From: CAZRWD01 sp964603785
GTDB taxonomy: Bacteria; Fermentibacterota; Fermentibacteria; Fermentibacterales; Fermentibacteraceae
Direction: 5' to 3'
NCBI GenBank assembly: GCA_964603785.1
Contig: CAZRWD010000002.1
Coordinates: 162,545 to 226,544 of the forward strand
DNA length: 64,000 bases
How positions within the stretch are numbered: the stretch's first letter is position 1; the number at the start of each line of letters is the position of its first letter. Below are positions 7,791 to 18,752 of this stretch, piece by piece. Position numbers and translations under genes: made by a program. The notes below the pieces were generated by a model. That model ran no database searches. It saw only the letters and a program-made list of their open reading frames with translations, and was not told where the DNA came from.

Positions 7791-9104
7791 TTGAGCGACA
7801 ATCGAGCGATGGTCTCCTCCCTCGTCCGTGAAGCCAGGGAGGAGATCCAGAAGGGCAACAAGAGCGAGGCCCTGAAGCTCCTGAAGAAGGCTCTCGCGAT
7901 GGATCCGGGAAGCAGCGCCGTCACGGATACGATCCTGGCGATCGAGAAGGAGTCCATCAGCAGGACCAGGCAGGACGAGGAGGCCCGCAGGGACGAGGAG
8001 GCCCGGAAGGCCGAGGAGGCCCGCAGGGCCGAGGCCGCCAGGAAGGCCGAGCAGGCACGCAAGGCCGAGCAGGCGCGCAAGATCGAGGAGGCCCGCAAGG
8101 CCGAGGAGGCTCGCAGGGCCGAGGAGGCCAGGAAGGCCGAGGAGGCTCTGAAGGCCGAGGAGGCNNNNNNNNNNNNNNNNNNNNNNNNNNNNNNNNNNNN
8201 NNNNNNNNNNNNNNNNNNNNNNNNNNNNNNNNNNNNNNNNNNNNNNNNNNNNNNNNNNNNNNNNAAGGCCGAGGAGGCCCGCAAGGTCGAGGAGGCCCGA
8301 AAGGACGAGGCCGCGCGAAGGGCGGCGGCCGCCAGGAAGGCCGAGGAGGCCAGGAAGGCGGATGAGGCCAGGAAGGCCGAGACCGCCGGGAGGATCGTGG
8401 AGACCCGGAGGGGGCTGGAGGAATCCCGGGCGGCAGCCTCCTCGACGAGGCATGGGGGGACCATGGAGCGGAGACAGAGGGATCCCATACCGATCCCGGA
8501 GCTTGTCGAACCCGGGACGGTCGAAAGGAAGAGAGTGCCCGTCGAATCCAGCCTTGAAAGCATCATCGGGAAAGCCGACTCGGCTCTCGAATCAGGTGAC
8601 GAAGCCCTTGCCATGGAGTGCCTTCGCCAGGCGAAGGAGGCCTATCCGGACGATCCGGCGGTCAGGTCCAGGACTCTGCATCTCCAGCGGAGGATAAAGG
8701 CCGGGAACCTCGTCAGGGCCGGGAGGAGGAAGCTCGCCGCCGGCTCGCATGGCGAGGCTCTGGCGGCGGCCGTGGAGGCTTTCGGACTGGTTCCCGACAT
8801 CCCCGGGCTGGACGAGCTGGTGGAAGGCCTCGAGAAGGCCGGGGCCGGGGCTCCCCCACCCTCCCCGGCGGTGCGCGCGACAGGGTCGGACACCCAGGCG
8901 GCTCCCACCAGGAAGACCCATGCAGGAAGGGCGCGCGGGTCGGGTGCCGACGACTTCGTCCGCAGGGTGCGCGAGCAGATCCAGCTGAGTTCCTTCCCCA
9001 GGGCCGCGGAGATTGCGCTGGAAGGGCTGGAGATGCACCCGGGCCACGAGCTCCTGGAGACATTCGTCGAGAAGTTCAGGAAGATGGGGCTGCTGCCGGG
9101 CTGA
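7791..9104 (+). CDS. Ala/Glu/Lys/Arg hexapeptide-repeat protein with TPR-like ends
   Basis: No family is recognised with confidence. The first 55 residues form a helical hairpin (REEIQKGNKSEALKLLKKAL), TPR-like. Then comes a long stretch of six-residue units of type KAEEAR, broken by an assembly gap. A Pro-rich linker follows, then a C-terminal region with two more TPR-like segments (SALESGDEALAMECLRQA; GSHGEALAAAVEAFGLVP). A six-residue rather than seven-residue period favours a rigid single alpha-helix over a coiled coil, as in TolA domain II. There is no signal peptide. TTG at 7791 has GGAGGGAGGGG upstream; ATG at 7767 is the alternative. True length is unknown because of the gap. Confidence 0.7.
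   Translation: MSDNRAMVSSLVREAREEIQKGNKSEALKLLKKALAMDPGSSAVTDTILAIEKESISRTRQDEEARRDEEARKAEEARRAEAARKAEQARKAEQARKIEEARKAEEARRAEEARKAEEALKAEEXXXXXXXXXXXXXXXXXXXXXXXXXXXXXXXXXXKAEEARKVEEARKDEAARRAAAARKAEEARKADEARKAETAGRIVETRRGLEESRAAASSTRHGGTMERRQRDPIPIPELVEPGTVERKRVPVESSLESIIGKADSALESGDEALAMECLRQAKEAYPDDPAVRSRTLHLQRRIKAGNLVRAGRRKLAAGSHGEALAAAVEAFGLVPDIPGLDELVEGLEKAGAGAPPPSPAVRATGSDTQAAPTRKTHAGRARGSGADDFVRRVREQIQLSSFPRAAEIALEGLEMHPGHELLETFVEKFRKMGLLPG
7974..8390 (+). repeat. 18-bp tandem repeat coding (K/R)AEEAR units
   Basis: Near-identical 18-base units (GAGGAGGCCCGCAAGGCC and variants) are repeated head to tail on both sides of the gap. At the protein level the unit is A-(E/D)-(E/Q/A)-A-(R)-(K/R). 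Wobble-position variation is low, as expected for a recently expanded or gene-converted array. Confidence 0.85.
8165..8264. other. Assembly gap (100 N)
   Basis: Exactly 100 undetermined bases lie inside the tandem repeat. The round number is the usual placeholder for a gap of unknown size. The flanks are in the same frame across the 100 N, but this does not prove the real length. Repeat collapse is the likely cause. Confidence 0.98.
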
Positions 9105-9115
9105 CCCTGGCAGGG

Positions 9116-9133
9116 GAAGCCGCCTCCGGCTTC
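9116..9133. terminator. Hairpin between convergent genes
   Basis: A perfect 7-bp stem GAAGCCG/CGGCTTC with a four-base loop lies between the stop of the repeat protein (9104) and the stop of the small membrane gene (9132). There is no T-run on either side. It is a plausible bidirectional 3' end. Confidence 0.4.
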
Positions 9134-9317
9134 AGCCCCTGAAGAAGTCCGGGACGCAGGCCAGCAGGATCCCCGTCACCAGGGACACGACACCGGACAG
9201 GAAGACGAGACCCGACAGGGCGGGCGAGGGCCTGCCCTTCCCCAGCAGAACGAATCCCAGCACCGACAGGACCATCCCCGCCGCCACGAGGGCCAGGTAT
9301 CCCAGGTTCATCCCCAC
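9132..9317 (-). CDS. Small two-helix membrane protein
   Basis: 61 residues, MGMNLGYLALVAAGMVLSVL at the start, with two hydrophobic segments (about 6-26 and 34-55) joined by a short charged turn (GKGRPSPA). It resembles no family I can name. It sits 16 bases after the HtrA-type protease gene on the same strand and is probably its co-transcribed last partner. It could be an inner-membrane accessory or an unrelated small protein. Confidence 0.55.
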   Translation of the reverse strand: MGMNLGYLALVAAGMVLSVLGFVLLGKGRPSPALSGLVFLSGVVSLVTGILLACVPDFFRG

Positions 9318-9333
9318 GCTCCCGTCCTGTTGC

Positions 9334-10779
9334 TCAGATCAGATCGAGGACCACGTAGACCGTGTGACCGTCCCTGAGGACGAGCAGCAGGGCCTCCTGC
9401 CCCGAAGCTGCAACCAGACCCTCCGCCTCGTCAACGGAGTAGACCGGCACCCTGTCGACCTCGAGGATTACGTCCATCCCGCGGATCCCGGACCGGGCGG
9501 CACGCCCTCCCGGCTCCGCGGAAGCCACCAGCACGCCTCCGGATGGCAGGCCCAGCTGCCTGGCGGTTCTCTGGTCGAGATCCCTGAGCACCCAGCCGGT
9601 CGAGGATGGGGATGTCCTCTCGACGGACCGGACGGGAGCGGGTTCCTCGCCCGGAAGCCTCCCCAGGGTAAGGTCGACCACCATCCTGCGTCCGTCCCTG
9701 TCGAGGTCCAGCCGCACCCTTTCGCCGGGGTGGCGCGATGCGACCGAGTTCCTGAAGTCCGAGGAGGAGGTCACGTCGGAGCCGTCGAGCCTCACGATGA
9801 CATCCCCCCGGGAGAGGCCCGCATCCTCGCCGGGGCTCCCCTGCACGACCTCGGAGACCACTATGCCCCCCGGTACGCCGAACTCGTCCGCGAGGGCCTC
9901 GTCGAGATCCTGGATCATCACTCCGATCCATCCGCGGGAAACGGTGCCGTGCTCGATCAGCTCGGTGGTGATCGAGCGCACGGTGCCCGAGGGGATGGCG
10001 AAACCAACGCCTGCGTAGCCGCCGGTGTTGCTGGCGATGGCCGTGTTGATCCCCACCAGCTCGCCATCGAGGTTGACCAGGGCGCCTCCGCTGTTGCCGG
10101 GATTGATTGCGGCGTCGGTCTGGATGTAGTCCTCGAAGTCAGCGAGCCCGACTCCTGACCTGCCGATGAAACTGACGATGCCCTGCGTGACGGTCTGGCT
10201 GAGGGCGAAGGGGGAGCCGATGGCGAGGACCATCTCTCCGACCCTGAGGCTGTCGCTGTCGCCGATCGTGACCGCGGGGAGGCCTTCCGCATCCACCCTG
10301 ACGACCGCCAGGTCCGTGCGGGGGTCGGTGCCCGTGAGGACCGCCGGATGACGACTCCCGTCCGCGAGCACGACCTCCAGTTCCTCCGCCCCCGAGACGA
10401 CATGGCTGTTGGTCGCGATGAAGCCGTCCGTGGTGATTATGACGCCGCTGCCGAGGCCTTCCCTGACGTACTCCTCGGCTCTCGGCTCCTGGAAGGGCAT
10501 CCCGAACCAGGGATCGAATCCGAAGGGCGACGGGAACGGGGGGAATCCTGGGACCACGGTCTTGAAGGTGCTGCGGGAGGTTATCGTCACCACCGACGGT
10601 GCGACCGACTCGGCTATGTCTGCGAACGTCTCGCTGAGTACGCGGGGATCGGCTGTCACGACGAAGACCGTGTCCCTCTCCGGCGTGACCTGGACGGTCT
10701 GCGAGGCCTCCGTGCGCCCCAGGCATGCCGTGGAGAGCACGAAGGCCGACAGCAGGATCAGCATGCGCGAACCGGACAT
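9334..10779 (-). CDS. degP: HtrA/DegP-type periplasmic serine protease with two PDZ domains
   Basis: Degrades or refolds damaged envelope proteins. About 481 aa. A signal sequence (MSGSRMLILLSAFVLSTA) is followed by a Cys (LSTAC) that may be lipidated, although Ser at -3 is unusual for a lipobox. The trypsin-like domain has the full triad: His in IATNSHVV, Asp in DPRTDLAVV, Ser in GNSGGAL. Two PDZ domains follow (GIVVSEVVQGSPGEDAG; GGVLVASAEPGGRAARSG). The ATG at 10779 has AGGAG nearby. It lies 29 bases after dnaJ, ending a chaperone cluster that would link cytoplasmic and envelope protein quality control. Confidence 0.93.
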   Translation of the reverse strand: MSGSRMLILLSAFVLSTACLGRTEASQTVQVTPERDTVFVVTADPRVLSETFADIAESVAPSVVTITSRSTFKTVVPGFPPFPSPFGFDPWFGMPFQEPRAEEYVREGLGSGVIITTDGFIATNSHVVSGAEELEVVLADGSRHPAVLTGTDPRTDLAVVRVDAEGLPAVTIGDSDSLRVGEMVLAIGSPFALSQTVTQGIVSFIGRSGVGLADFEDYIQTDAAINPGNSGGALVNLDGELVGINTAIASNTGGYAGVGFAIPSGTVRSITTELIEHGTVSRGWIGVMIQDLDEALADEFGVPGGIVVSEVVQGSPGEDAGLSRGDVIVRLDGSDVTSSSDFRNSVASRHPGERVRLDLDRDGRRMVVDLTLGRLPGEEPAPVRSVERTSPSSTGWVLRDLDQRTARQLGLPSGGVLVASAEPGGRAARSGIRGMDVILEVDRVPVYSVDEAEGLVAASGQEALLLVLRDGHTVYVVLDLI

Positions 10780-10808
10780 CTTCTTCTCCTGTTCACTCCG
10801 TTCCGGAA

Positions 10809-11831
10809 CTAGCCTTTGCGACCCCGTATACCCTCGATCCTGCGCAGCTGTTCCCAGGCCTTCCGCTCCTCGTCGTCCACGGAGTCCGGCAGGACCACCT
10901 CCACGCGGACGAGCTGGTCGCCGCGCCTCCCGCCGACATGGACGCCCCTGCCCGGCAGCCTCAGGACGGTTCCGGGCTGGGTTCCCGCCGGGATCCTCAG
11001 CTTGACCCTGCCTTCCAGGGTGCGCACCATGACGGATGTCCCGAGAACAGCCCGGGGGGCGGTCAGGCGGACGGTGCATCGGATGTCCGCCCCGTCGCGC
11101 GACAGGAAACGGTCGGGATCGATCCGCAGACTCAGCAGCACGCTCGACCCGTCGGGCATTCCGAGCCTGAGCAGGTTTCCATCCTCCGAGCCGGGAGGTA
11201 TGGAGACCGAGACGGTCTCCCTTCGCCCGACCCGGCCCGATCCGCCGCAGGAGGTGCATTCCCTGGTCAGGATCCTGCCGCTTCCCCCGCAGCGGGGACA
11301 GGGGTGCATCGTGCTGAAGGAGCCGCGCTTCTCGGTCTTGCGGCCGGAGCCGTTGCATGAGGGACAGGCCTTTTCTCCGGTGCCTCCCGCACCGCCGCAG
11401 GCGGCGCATGGAGCCTGCAGGTCGATGGTCGTGCTCACCTGGCCGCCGGCCGCGGCCGTCTCGAAGGGCACCCTGATCTCCGCCGAGGGGGTCTGTCTCC
11501 TCCTGCGGCCCTTGCCGAACCCTCCTCCGAAGATGGATCCGAGGATGTCCTCGAGGTCGCCGAACCCGCCGCCCTGGAAGTCCATCCCGCCCTGGGCGCC
11601 GTCGCCGAACCAGGCCCGTCCGCTCCTCAGCTGGTCGTACTGGGAACGCTTCTCGGGATCGCTCAGCACATCATAGGCACCGGAGATCTCCTTGAAGCGC
11701 TCCTCTGCGCGCGCGTCGCCCTGGTTGGCATCGGGGTGATGCCTGCGCGCGAGCCTGCGGTATGCCTTCTTGATCTCCTCGGGAGTGGCCTTCTCGTTCA
11801 CGCCGAGGATCTCGTACAGGTCCTTCTCCAC
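10809..11831 (-). CDS. dnaJ: Chaperone DnaJ (type I Hsp40)
   Basis: 340 aa; stimulates DnaK ATPase and presents unfolded clients. The J domain (EKDLYEILGVNEKATPEEIK) has the essential HPD triad in RRHHPDANQ. A Gly/Phe-rich linker (GGMDFQGGGFG) comes next. The zinc region has four CxxCxG repeats (CAACGG, CPSCNGSG, CPRCGGSG, CTSCGGSG), then the two substrate-binding domains. The start is GTG, nine bases after the grpE stop, with no clear Shine-Dalgarno sequence, so translation probably depends on coupling. The C-terminal dimerisation region is shorter than in E. coli. Confidence 0.95.
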   Translation of the reverse strand: MEKDLYEILGVNEKATPEEIKKAYRRLARRHHPDANQGDARAEERFKEISGAYDVLSDPEKRSQYDQLRSGRAWFGDGAQGGMDFQGGGFGDLEDILGSIFGGGFGKGRRRRQTPSAEIRVPFETAAAGGQVSTTIDLQAPCAACGGAGGTGEKACPSCNGSGRKTEKRGSFSTMHPCPRCGGSGRILTRECTSCGGSGRVGRRETVSVSIPPGSEDGNLLRLGMPDGSSVLLSLRIDPDRFLSRDGADIRCTVRLTAPRAVLGTSVMVRTLEGRVKLRIPAGTQPGTVLRLPGRGVHVGGRRGDQLVRVEVVLPDSVDDEERKAWEQLRRIEGIRGRKG

Positions 11832-11840
11832 GAGGAGGGG

Positions 11841-12490
11841 TCACTCCTCCCGAGGCTCTTCGGCAGGCTTCTGGGAAGGCCTGCCGACCTTCACCATCGC
11901 GGCCCTGAGCAGCTCGCTCTCCAGGAGATAGCCCTTCCGGAGCACCTCCAGCACGACGTCCTGCTCCAGGCCTTCCCGCTCCTCGGCGACGACGGCCTCG
12001 TGGATGGAGGGGTCGAACGGGGCCGATCCACCGACCTCGATGACCTCGAGCCCCTCCTTCGCCAGTATTGTCTCGAGCTGTCCCGCTATCTGGAGCAGAC
12101 CGCTCACCATCTCATCGGCCGGCGCACCCTCCGCGCCGTGCTCCCTGGCCCGGTCCACGTTGTCCAGAACCGGCAGCAGCTCGGATATGAGATCGCGCTT
12201 CCCCTCGGAGCACAGCCTGTGGAACTCGCGGGCCTGGCGCTTGCGGTAGTTGTCGAACTCGGCCTGGAGGCGCATCCCGTGCTCCTTGAGCGACTCGATC
12301 TCCTCGATCAGGGTCTCCTTCCCGACGGGAGCCTCCGTATCGATGTCCGGGATCGGCTCCTGCCCGGCCGGCGCTTCCGCCTCCGAGGCCGGACCTCTCT
12401 CGGGCGGGGGCTCGGCGGCACGGCACCTGCGCGAGTCGACCGCGTCGCGCCCCCTGCGCGAGGCCCTTCTGCGGGGATCACCCCTGCCCG

Positions 12491-12494
<4 letters not shown>
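11841..12494 (-). CDS. grpE: Nucleotide exchange factor GrpE
   Basis: 217 aa; releases ADP from DnaK. An Arg-rich and then acidic disordered N-terminus (residues 1-55) precedes the long helix (LIEEIESLKEHGMRLQAEFD), with the conserved FDNYRKRQARE. The C-terminal beta domain contains FDPSIHEAVVAEE and VVLEVLRKGYLLESELLRAAMVKV. The ATG overlaps the dnaK stop (ATGA). The strongly basic N-terminus is unusual, and a start a few dozen codons downstream is possible. Confidence 0.95.
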
Positions 12495-14389
<1,895 letters not shown>

Positions 14390-14444
14390 CATCCTTTCGC
14401 TCCACATCTCCCGGGACCCCGCGCCGATGCACGGGATCCGCCTT

Positions 14445-14816
14445 CTATTCCAGTCCTATCCTCACGGGGCGGCTGCGCACGGATACCGGCAGCCTGACGG
14501 TCAGGAGGCCGCTGTCGAGGATAGCCTCGGCAGAGTCGGCATCCAGACCTCCCGGGAGCTCGAAGAACCTCTCGAAGGAGGCGTCACGCCGCTCGGCCAT
14601 GATGGTCCTGCCTCCCTGGCGGTCCGTCCCGGGCATCCGTCCGGAGAGCCTCAGGAGCCCTCCGCAGAAGTCGATGCTGATGTCTGCGGGGTCGCAGCCG
14701 GGGACCTCGGCGACGATCACGTAGCTCTCGCCGTCGCTGTAGAGGTTCGCCGGGGGGAAATCCCGCCCGCAGTGCGGGCATCCGTTCCCTTCCGTCCCGG
14801 ACATGAATCCTGTCAT
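14445..14816 (-). CDS. Hsp20/alpha-crystallin small heat-shock protein
   Basis: 123 aa holdase and first gene of the hsp20-dnaK-grpE-dnaJ-htrA cluster. The alpha-crystallin domain runs from about residue 25 (SYVIVAEVPGCDPADISIDF) to LLTVRLPV, and RDASFERFFELPGGLDAD matches the family. The start at 14816 has GGGAGG seven bases upstream; longer in-frame starts lack one. The N-terminus is odd: instead of the usual hydrophobic arm there is a CPHCGRD pair (Cys 13 and 16), which suggests a redox switch or metal site. No classical C-terminal IxI motif is seen. Confidence 0.9.
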   Translation of the reverse strand: MTGFMSGTEGNGCPHCGRDFPPANLYSDGESYVIVAEVPGCDPADISIDFCGGLLRLSGRMPGTDRQGGRTIMAERRDASFERFFELPGGLDADSAEAILDSGLLTVRLPVSVRSRPVRIGLE

Positions 14817-15100
14817 CGCCGGACCTCCCATCCGGAACGAATGGAGCAACCGGCTTGCCAGAACCGTCCATTCGGGCATGACGTTGTCCTGTCGAAGATT
14901 GCGGCCCGGGCACGTCCGGGTGCCGGAGTGCGCGGCACGATCGCGGGCTATTGTGGCGCATCGGGATTCGGATGCCGCGCGGCAGGCGCGGCCGTCGCCC
15001 GACGGATCCGGCGGGTCCGGCATCGACATGGCGCGGGGGCGGCCCGGCCCCCGGGGAACCCGTATATTACCTTGTTTACACCGGGCGGAGGCGGCGGGTC

Positions 15101-17920
15101 TTGGACTGGATCACGGTCAGGGGCGCGAGGGAGCACAATCTCCGCGGAGTCGACGTCTCGATCCCGCGGGACAGGCTAGTGGTGGTCACGGGGGTTTCGG
15201 GCTCCGGCAAGAGCTCCTTCGCCTTCGACACCCTGTATGCGGAGGGTCAGAGACGCTATGTCGAGTCCCTCTCGGCCTATGCCAGGCAGTTCCTGGGACA
15301 GCTCGAGAAGCCAGCCTACGAGAGCATCGAGGGCTTGTCGCCCGCGATCTCCATCGAGCAGAAGACGGTCAGCCACAATCCCCGCTCGACGGTCGGCACC
15401 GTCACCGAGATAGCCGACTTCCTGAGGGTTCTCTACGCCAGGATCGGCGAGCCTCACTGCCCCGAGTGCGGCAGGGAGGTCAGCCGCCAGTCGGCCCAGC
15501 AGATCGTGGACAGGATAATGGCGATGCCCCCGGATTCCAGGCTGCTCGTCGCGGCTCCTCTCGTCAGCGGGCGCAAGGGCGCGTGGGCCGAGCTCCTGTC
15601 CGACCTGAGGCGCAAGGGCTTCGTCAGGGTGATGGTGGACGGCGAGGTCAGGTCCCTGGAGGAGGACATCAGGCTCCAGGAGAAGCGCAAGCACGACATA
15701 CTCGTCGTCGTCGACAGGATCGTCGTCCGGCCCGGGATCGAGACCAGGCTCACCGACTCGATCGAGACGGCCCTGCGGGAGGGGTCGGGGGCGATGGCGG
15801 TGGTCGACCCGGAGACCGGCTCGCGGACGCTGTTCAGCGAGCAGAACGCATGCCTCTACTGCGGCATCTCCTTTCCGGAGATGTCAGTCCAGCTCTTCAG
15901 CTTCAACAACCCGGCAGGGATGTGCGGCACCTGCTCGGGCCTGGGGTACGAGATGAAGGTCGACCCCGACCTGGTCGTGCCCAGGCCGGCTCTCTCCATC
16001 AAGGACGGGGCGGTCGCCGCCTGGGGCGAGCCGAGGGGATGGACGGCCACGCTGGCCGACGCACTCTCAGAATCGTACGGGTTCAGTCTGGGGACGCCCT
16101 GGCAGCGCCTCTCCGAGGAACAGCGGGATGCCGTGCTCCTGGGCACCGGCGAGGGCAGGATACTCAGGTTCAAGTGGTCCGGCGAGAACGGACGCGGCAG
16201 CTGGGAAGGTCCCTGGGAGGGTGTCATACCGCGCCTCGAGCGCCTCTACCTGACCACCTCGAGCGAGGACATGAGGACGGGATACGAGAGGTTCTTCAGG
16301 AAGACGCCCTGCTCGGCCTGCGACGGGACCAGGCTCTGCAGGGAGGCGAGGTCGGTCCTGATCGGGGGGACGGGGATCCACCAGGTCAACGCCATGACCG
16401 TCAGGGAGGCCTTCGGGTTCTTCGCGGGCCTGGAGCTGGGCGACTTCGCCTCCAGGGTCGCCGGCGAGCTCCTGAAGGAGATACGCAACCGCCTGGACTT
16501 CCTGGTGAACGTGGGCCTGCACTACCTGACCCTGGACAGGCCGGCCCCGTCCCTCTCGGGCGGCGAGGCTCAGCGGATCAGGCTCGCGAGCCAGATCGGC
16601 AGCGGGCTGACCGGCGTGCTCTACGTCCTGGACGAGCCCACCATAGGTCTGCACCAGAGGGACAACCAGCGCCTCATAGGAACGCTCGAGAGCCTCAGGG
16701 ACCTCGGCAACACCGTCCTGGTCGTGGAGCACGACAGGGAGACCATCCTCAGGGCCGACCACGTGGTCGACTTCGGCCCGGGGGCAGGCATCGACGGCGG
16801 CCTGGTCGTGGCGGAGGGGACTCCGGGGGAGATCGAGGCCAGCGAGGCCTCCCTGACGGGGATGTACCTGTCGGGGAAGGAGACCATACGCAGGAGGCCC
16901 TCGCCGCGGAGGAAGTCCAGGGGCTCCCTGACCGTCGAGAGGGCCTCTCTGCACAACCTCAGGGCGATAGACGTGACCTTCCCGCTGGGCAGGTTCATCT
17001 GCGTCACCGGCGTATCCGGCTCGGGGAAGAGCTCCCTGGTCACGCAGACCCTCTATCCCGCGCTCGCCCAGCTCTGCGGCGGATCGGCCGTCACCGCGGG
17101 TCCCCACAAGGCCATTCGCGGCTTCGAGAGCGTCGACAAGGTGATCAACATATCCCAGGATCCGATCGGGAGGACCCCGCGGTCGAACCCGGCCACCTAC
17201 ACGAAGGTGTTCGACCATATAAGGACGGTCTTCGCCGGGCTTCCGGCCGCCAGGATGAGGGGCTACACGCCCGGCAGGTTCAGCTTCAACGTCCACGGCG
17301 GCCGTTGCGAGGACTGCCAGGGAGCGGGCGTGAAGCGGATAGAGATGCACTTCCTGCCAGACGTCTTCGTCGAGTGCTCCACCTGCAGGGGCCGGAGGTT
17401 CAACAGGGAGACCCTCCGCGTAGCCTTCAGGGAGCACAGCATCGCGCAGGTTCTGGACCTGACTGTGAGGCAGGCGCTGGAGCTCTTCGAGAGGATCCCG
17501 GTCGTGGCCAGGATACTGAAGGTCATGGACGACGTCGGGCTGGGCTACATCAAGCTCGGCCAGCCCGCCCCGACCCTCTCCGGGGGCGAGGCGCAGAGGG
17601 TGAAGCTCGCCAGGGAGCTGGCCAGGCCGGGCGCCTCGCATACGATGTACATCCTCGACGAGCCGACGACCGGGCTCCACTTCCACGACGTCAGGAAGCT
17701 GCTGCACGTCCTCGACAGGCTCGTCTCGGCAGGCAACACGGTCGTGGTCATCGAGCACAACCTCGATGTCATCAAGAACGCCGACTGGATAATCGACCTC
17801 GGTCCCGAGGGCGGGGACGGTGGAGGCATGGTGGTCGCGGTCGGGACGCCCGAGGAGATAGCCGCCTCGGAGGCATCCTACACGGGCGCATTCCTCAGGG
17901 AGGTCCTCCGGGAGGACTGA
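15101..17920 (+). CDS. uvrA: Excinuclease ABC subunit A
   Basis: 939 aa, the damage-sensing ATPase of nucleotide excision repair. There are two ABC modules: Walker A GVSGSGKSS near both ends, signature LSGGEAQRI/LSGGEAQRV, and Walker B VLDEPTIGL/ILDEPTTGL. The zinc fingers are seen as CLYCG...CGTC and CEDC...CSTC. The TTG at 15101 gives the standard start LDWITVRGAREHNL and has GGAGG nine bases upstream. A TATATT lies at 15063-15068. The 3' end overlaps the convergent reductase gene by 43 bases. Confidence 0.97.
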   Translation: MDWITVRGAREHNLRGVDVSIPRDRLVVVTGVSGSGKSSFAFDTLYAEGQRRYVESLSAYARQFLGQLEKPAYESIEGLSPAISIEQKTVSHNPRSTVGTVTEIADFLRVLYARIGEPHCPECGREVSRQSAQQIVDRIMAMPPDSRLLVAAPLVSGRKGAWAELLSDLRRKGFVRVMVDGEVRSLEEDIRLQEKRKHDILVVVDRIVVRPGIETRLTDSIETALREGSGAMAVVDPETGSRTLFSEQNACLYCGISFPEMSVQLFSFNNPAGMCGTCSGLGYEMKVDPDLVVPRPALSIKDGAVAAWGEPRGWTATLADALSESYGFSLGTPWQRLSEEQRDAVLLGTGEGRILRFKWSGENGRGSWEGPWEGVIPRLERLYLTTSSEDMRTGYERFFRKTPCSACDGTRLCREARSVLIGGTGIHQVNAMTVREAFGFFAGLELGDFASRVAGELLKEIRNRLDFLVNVGLHYLTLDRPAPSLSGGEAQRIRLASQIGSGLTGVLYVLDEPTIGLHQRDNQRLIGTLESLRDLGNTVLVVEHDRETILRADHVVDFGPGAGIDGGLVVAEGTPGEIEASEASLTGMYLSGKETIRRRPSPRRKSRGSLTVERASLHNLRAIDVTFPLGRFICVTGVSGSGKSSLVTQTLYPALAQLCGGSAVTAGPHKAIRGFESVDKVINISQDPIGRTPRSNPATYTKVFDHIRTVFAGLPAARMRGYTPGRFSFNVHGGRCEDCQGAGVKRIEMHFLPDVFVECSTCRGRRFNRETLRVAFREHSIAQVLDLTVRQALELFERIPVVARILKVMDDVGLGYIKLGQPAPTLSGGEAQRVKLARELARPGASHTMYILDEPTTGLHFHDVRKLLHVLDRLVSAGNTVVVIEHNLDVIKNADWIIDLGPEGGDGGGMVVAVGTPEEIAASEASYTGAFLREVLRED

Positions 17921-18752
17921 CCTCCGGGGTACTCCATCTCGAAGGATTGGAACGGATCGGGCATCTCCGCGCCCAGGAGGCGGACGGCCCTGCCGGGATC
18001 CAGGGACAGGTCGCCCGGAACCCCTGCCGGCCTGTAGCCTCCCCGGGGGGGGGTGCCCGTGCCGACATGAGCGATGAGCATCTCGGCGAAGGCCGAGCGG
18101 CTCAGGGAGTGGCGCCCCGCCAGGACGAGCCTGCCGGTGGCTCCGGACGCGGCTGCCTCGAGCGAGACCCGGGCCAGCCAGTGTATGGGCGTGTGGTTCC
18201 TGTAGCTGTCGACCCATACCGACTCGACCGCCCCCCCCAGGAGCTCCTCGGAGAAGGTCGGACGGACGGACCCGGCCTCGCCGAACAGCACCGAGGTGCG
18301 GATGACGAGGGTTTCGGGGAAGGCCGAGAGCACCGCCCTCTCCCCCAGGAGCTTCGTCCATCCGTAGACTGAGCGGGGCACCGCGGGGGAATCCTCGCTG
18401 TAGGGCGGCGTTCCCCCGCTGTGGACGAGATCGGTGGAGAAGTGGATGAAGCAGGCCCCGCATGCGCGGCAGGCTGCTGCAACGCCGGCAGGCCAGGCGG
18501 TGTTGACGGCGAAGGCGGCGGACGGGTCACGGGCGCAGGCCCGCACGGAGGAGATGGCGACCGTGTTGACCACGAGATCCGGCCGGATCCGCTCGAGAAG
18601 TGATGGATCGAAGGGGATCGATGCGTCGATGACCGCCTCGAAGCCTTCCCGGCCCGCCGGGATCACCGTGGTGGAGTCGCGCGCCGTCCGGGTGAAGACT
18701 CTCCCGAGACGTCCGCCCGCCCCGAGGACCAGTACGACGGGGATGGGTTCAC
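17878..18752 (-). CDS. NAD(P)-dependent sugar-nucleotide reductase, RmlD-like; probable 1-nt frameshift near the start
   Basis: Short-chain dehydrogenase fold related to dTDP-4-dehydrorhamnose reductase. Visible parts are the glycine loop GAGGRLG, DLVVNTVAISSVRAC, STDLVHSGG and the catalytic YGWTK. The in-frame sequence from the glycine loop has no ATG, GTG or TTG before it; the first is a GTG at 18666, which would delete the cofactor loop. A GTG at 18752 overlaps the upstream stop as GTGA, the usual arrangement here, but it is out of frame by one base. One extra C in the CCCC run at 18739-18742 would give MNPSPVVLVLGAGGRLG. The simplest reading is a sequencing or true frameshift. Overlaps uvrA convergently. 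Confidence 0.7.

Noticed and set aside
7974..8390. CRISPR array
   Set aside because: The units are contiguous 18-bp coding repeats without spacers, in one reading frame.
14817..15100. CIRCE/HrcA operator or sigma-32-type promoter before hsp20-dnaK
   Set aside because: No TTAGCACTC-N9-GAGTGCTAA match or convincing heat-shock promoter is visible; only a weak CGAATGG inverted repeat is present.
14803..18372. A very long plus-strand open frame (1189 codons) across uvrA
   Set aside because: It is the out-of-frame shadow of uvrA. High GC removes stops from other frames; the product is Arg/Gly/Pro-rich with no family motif.
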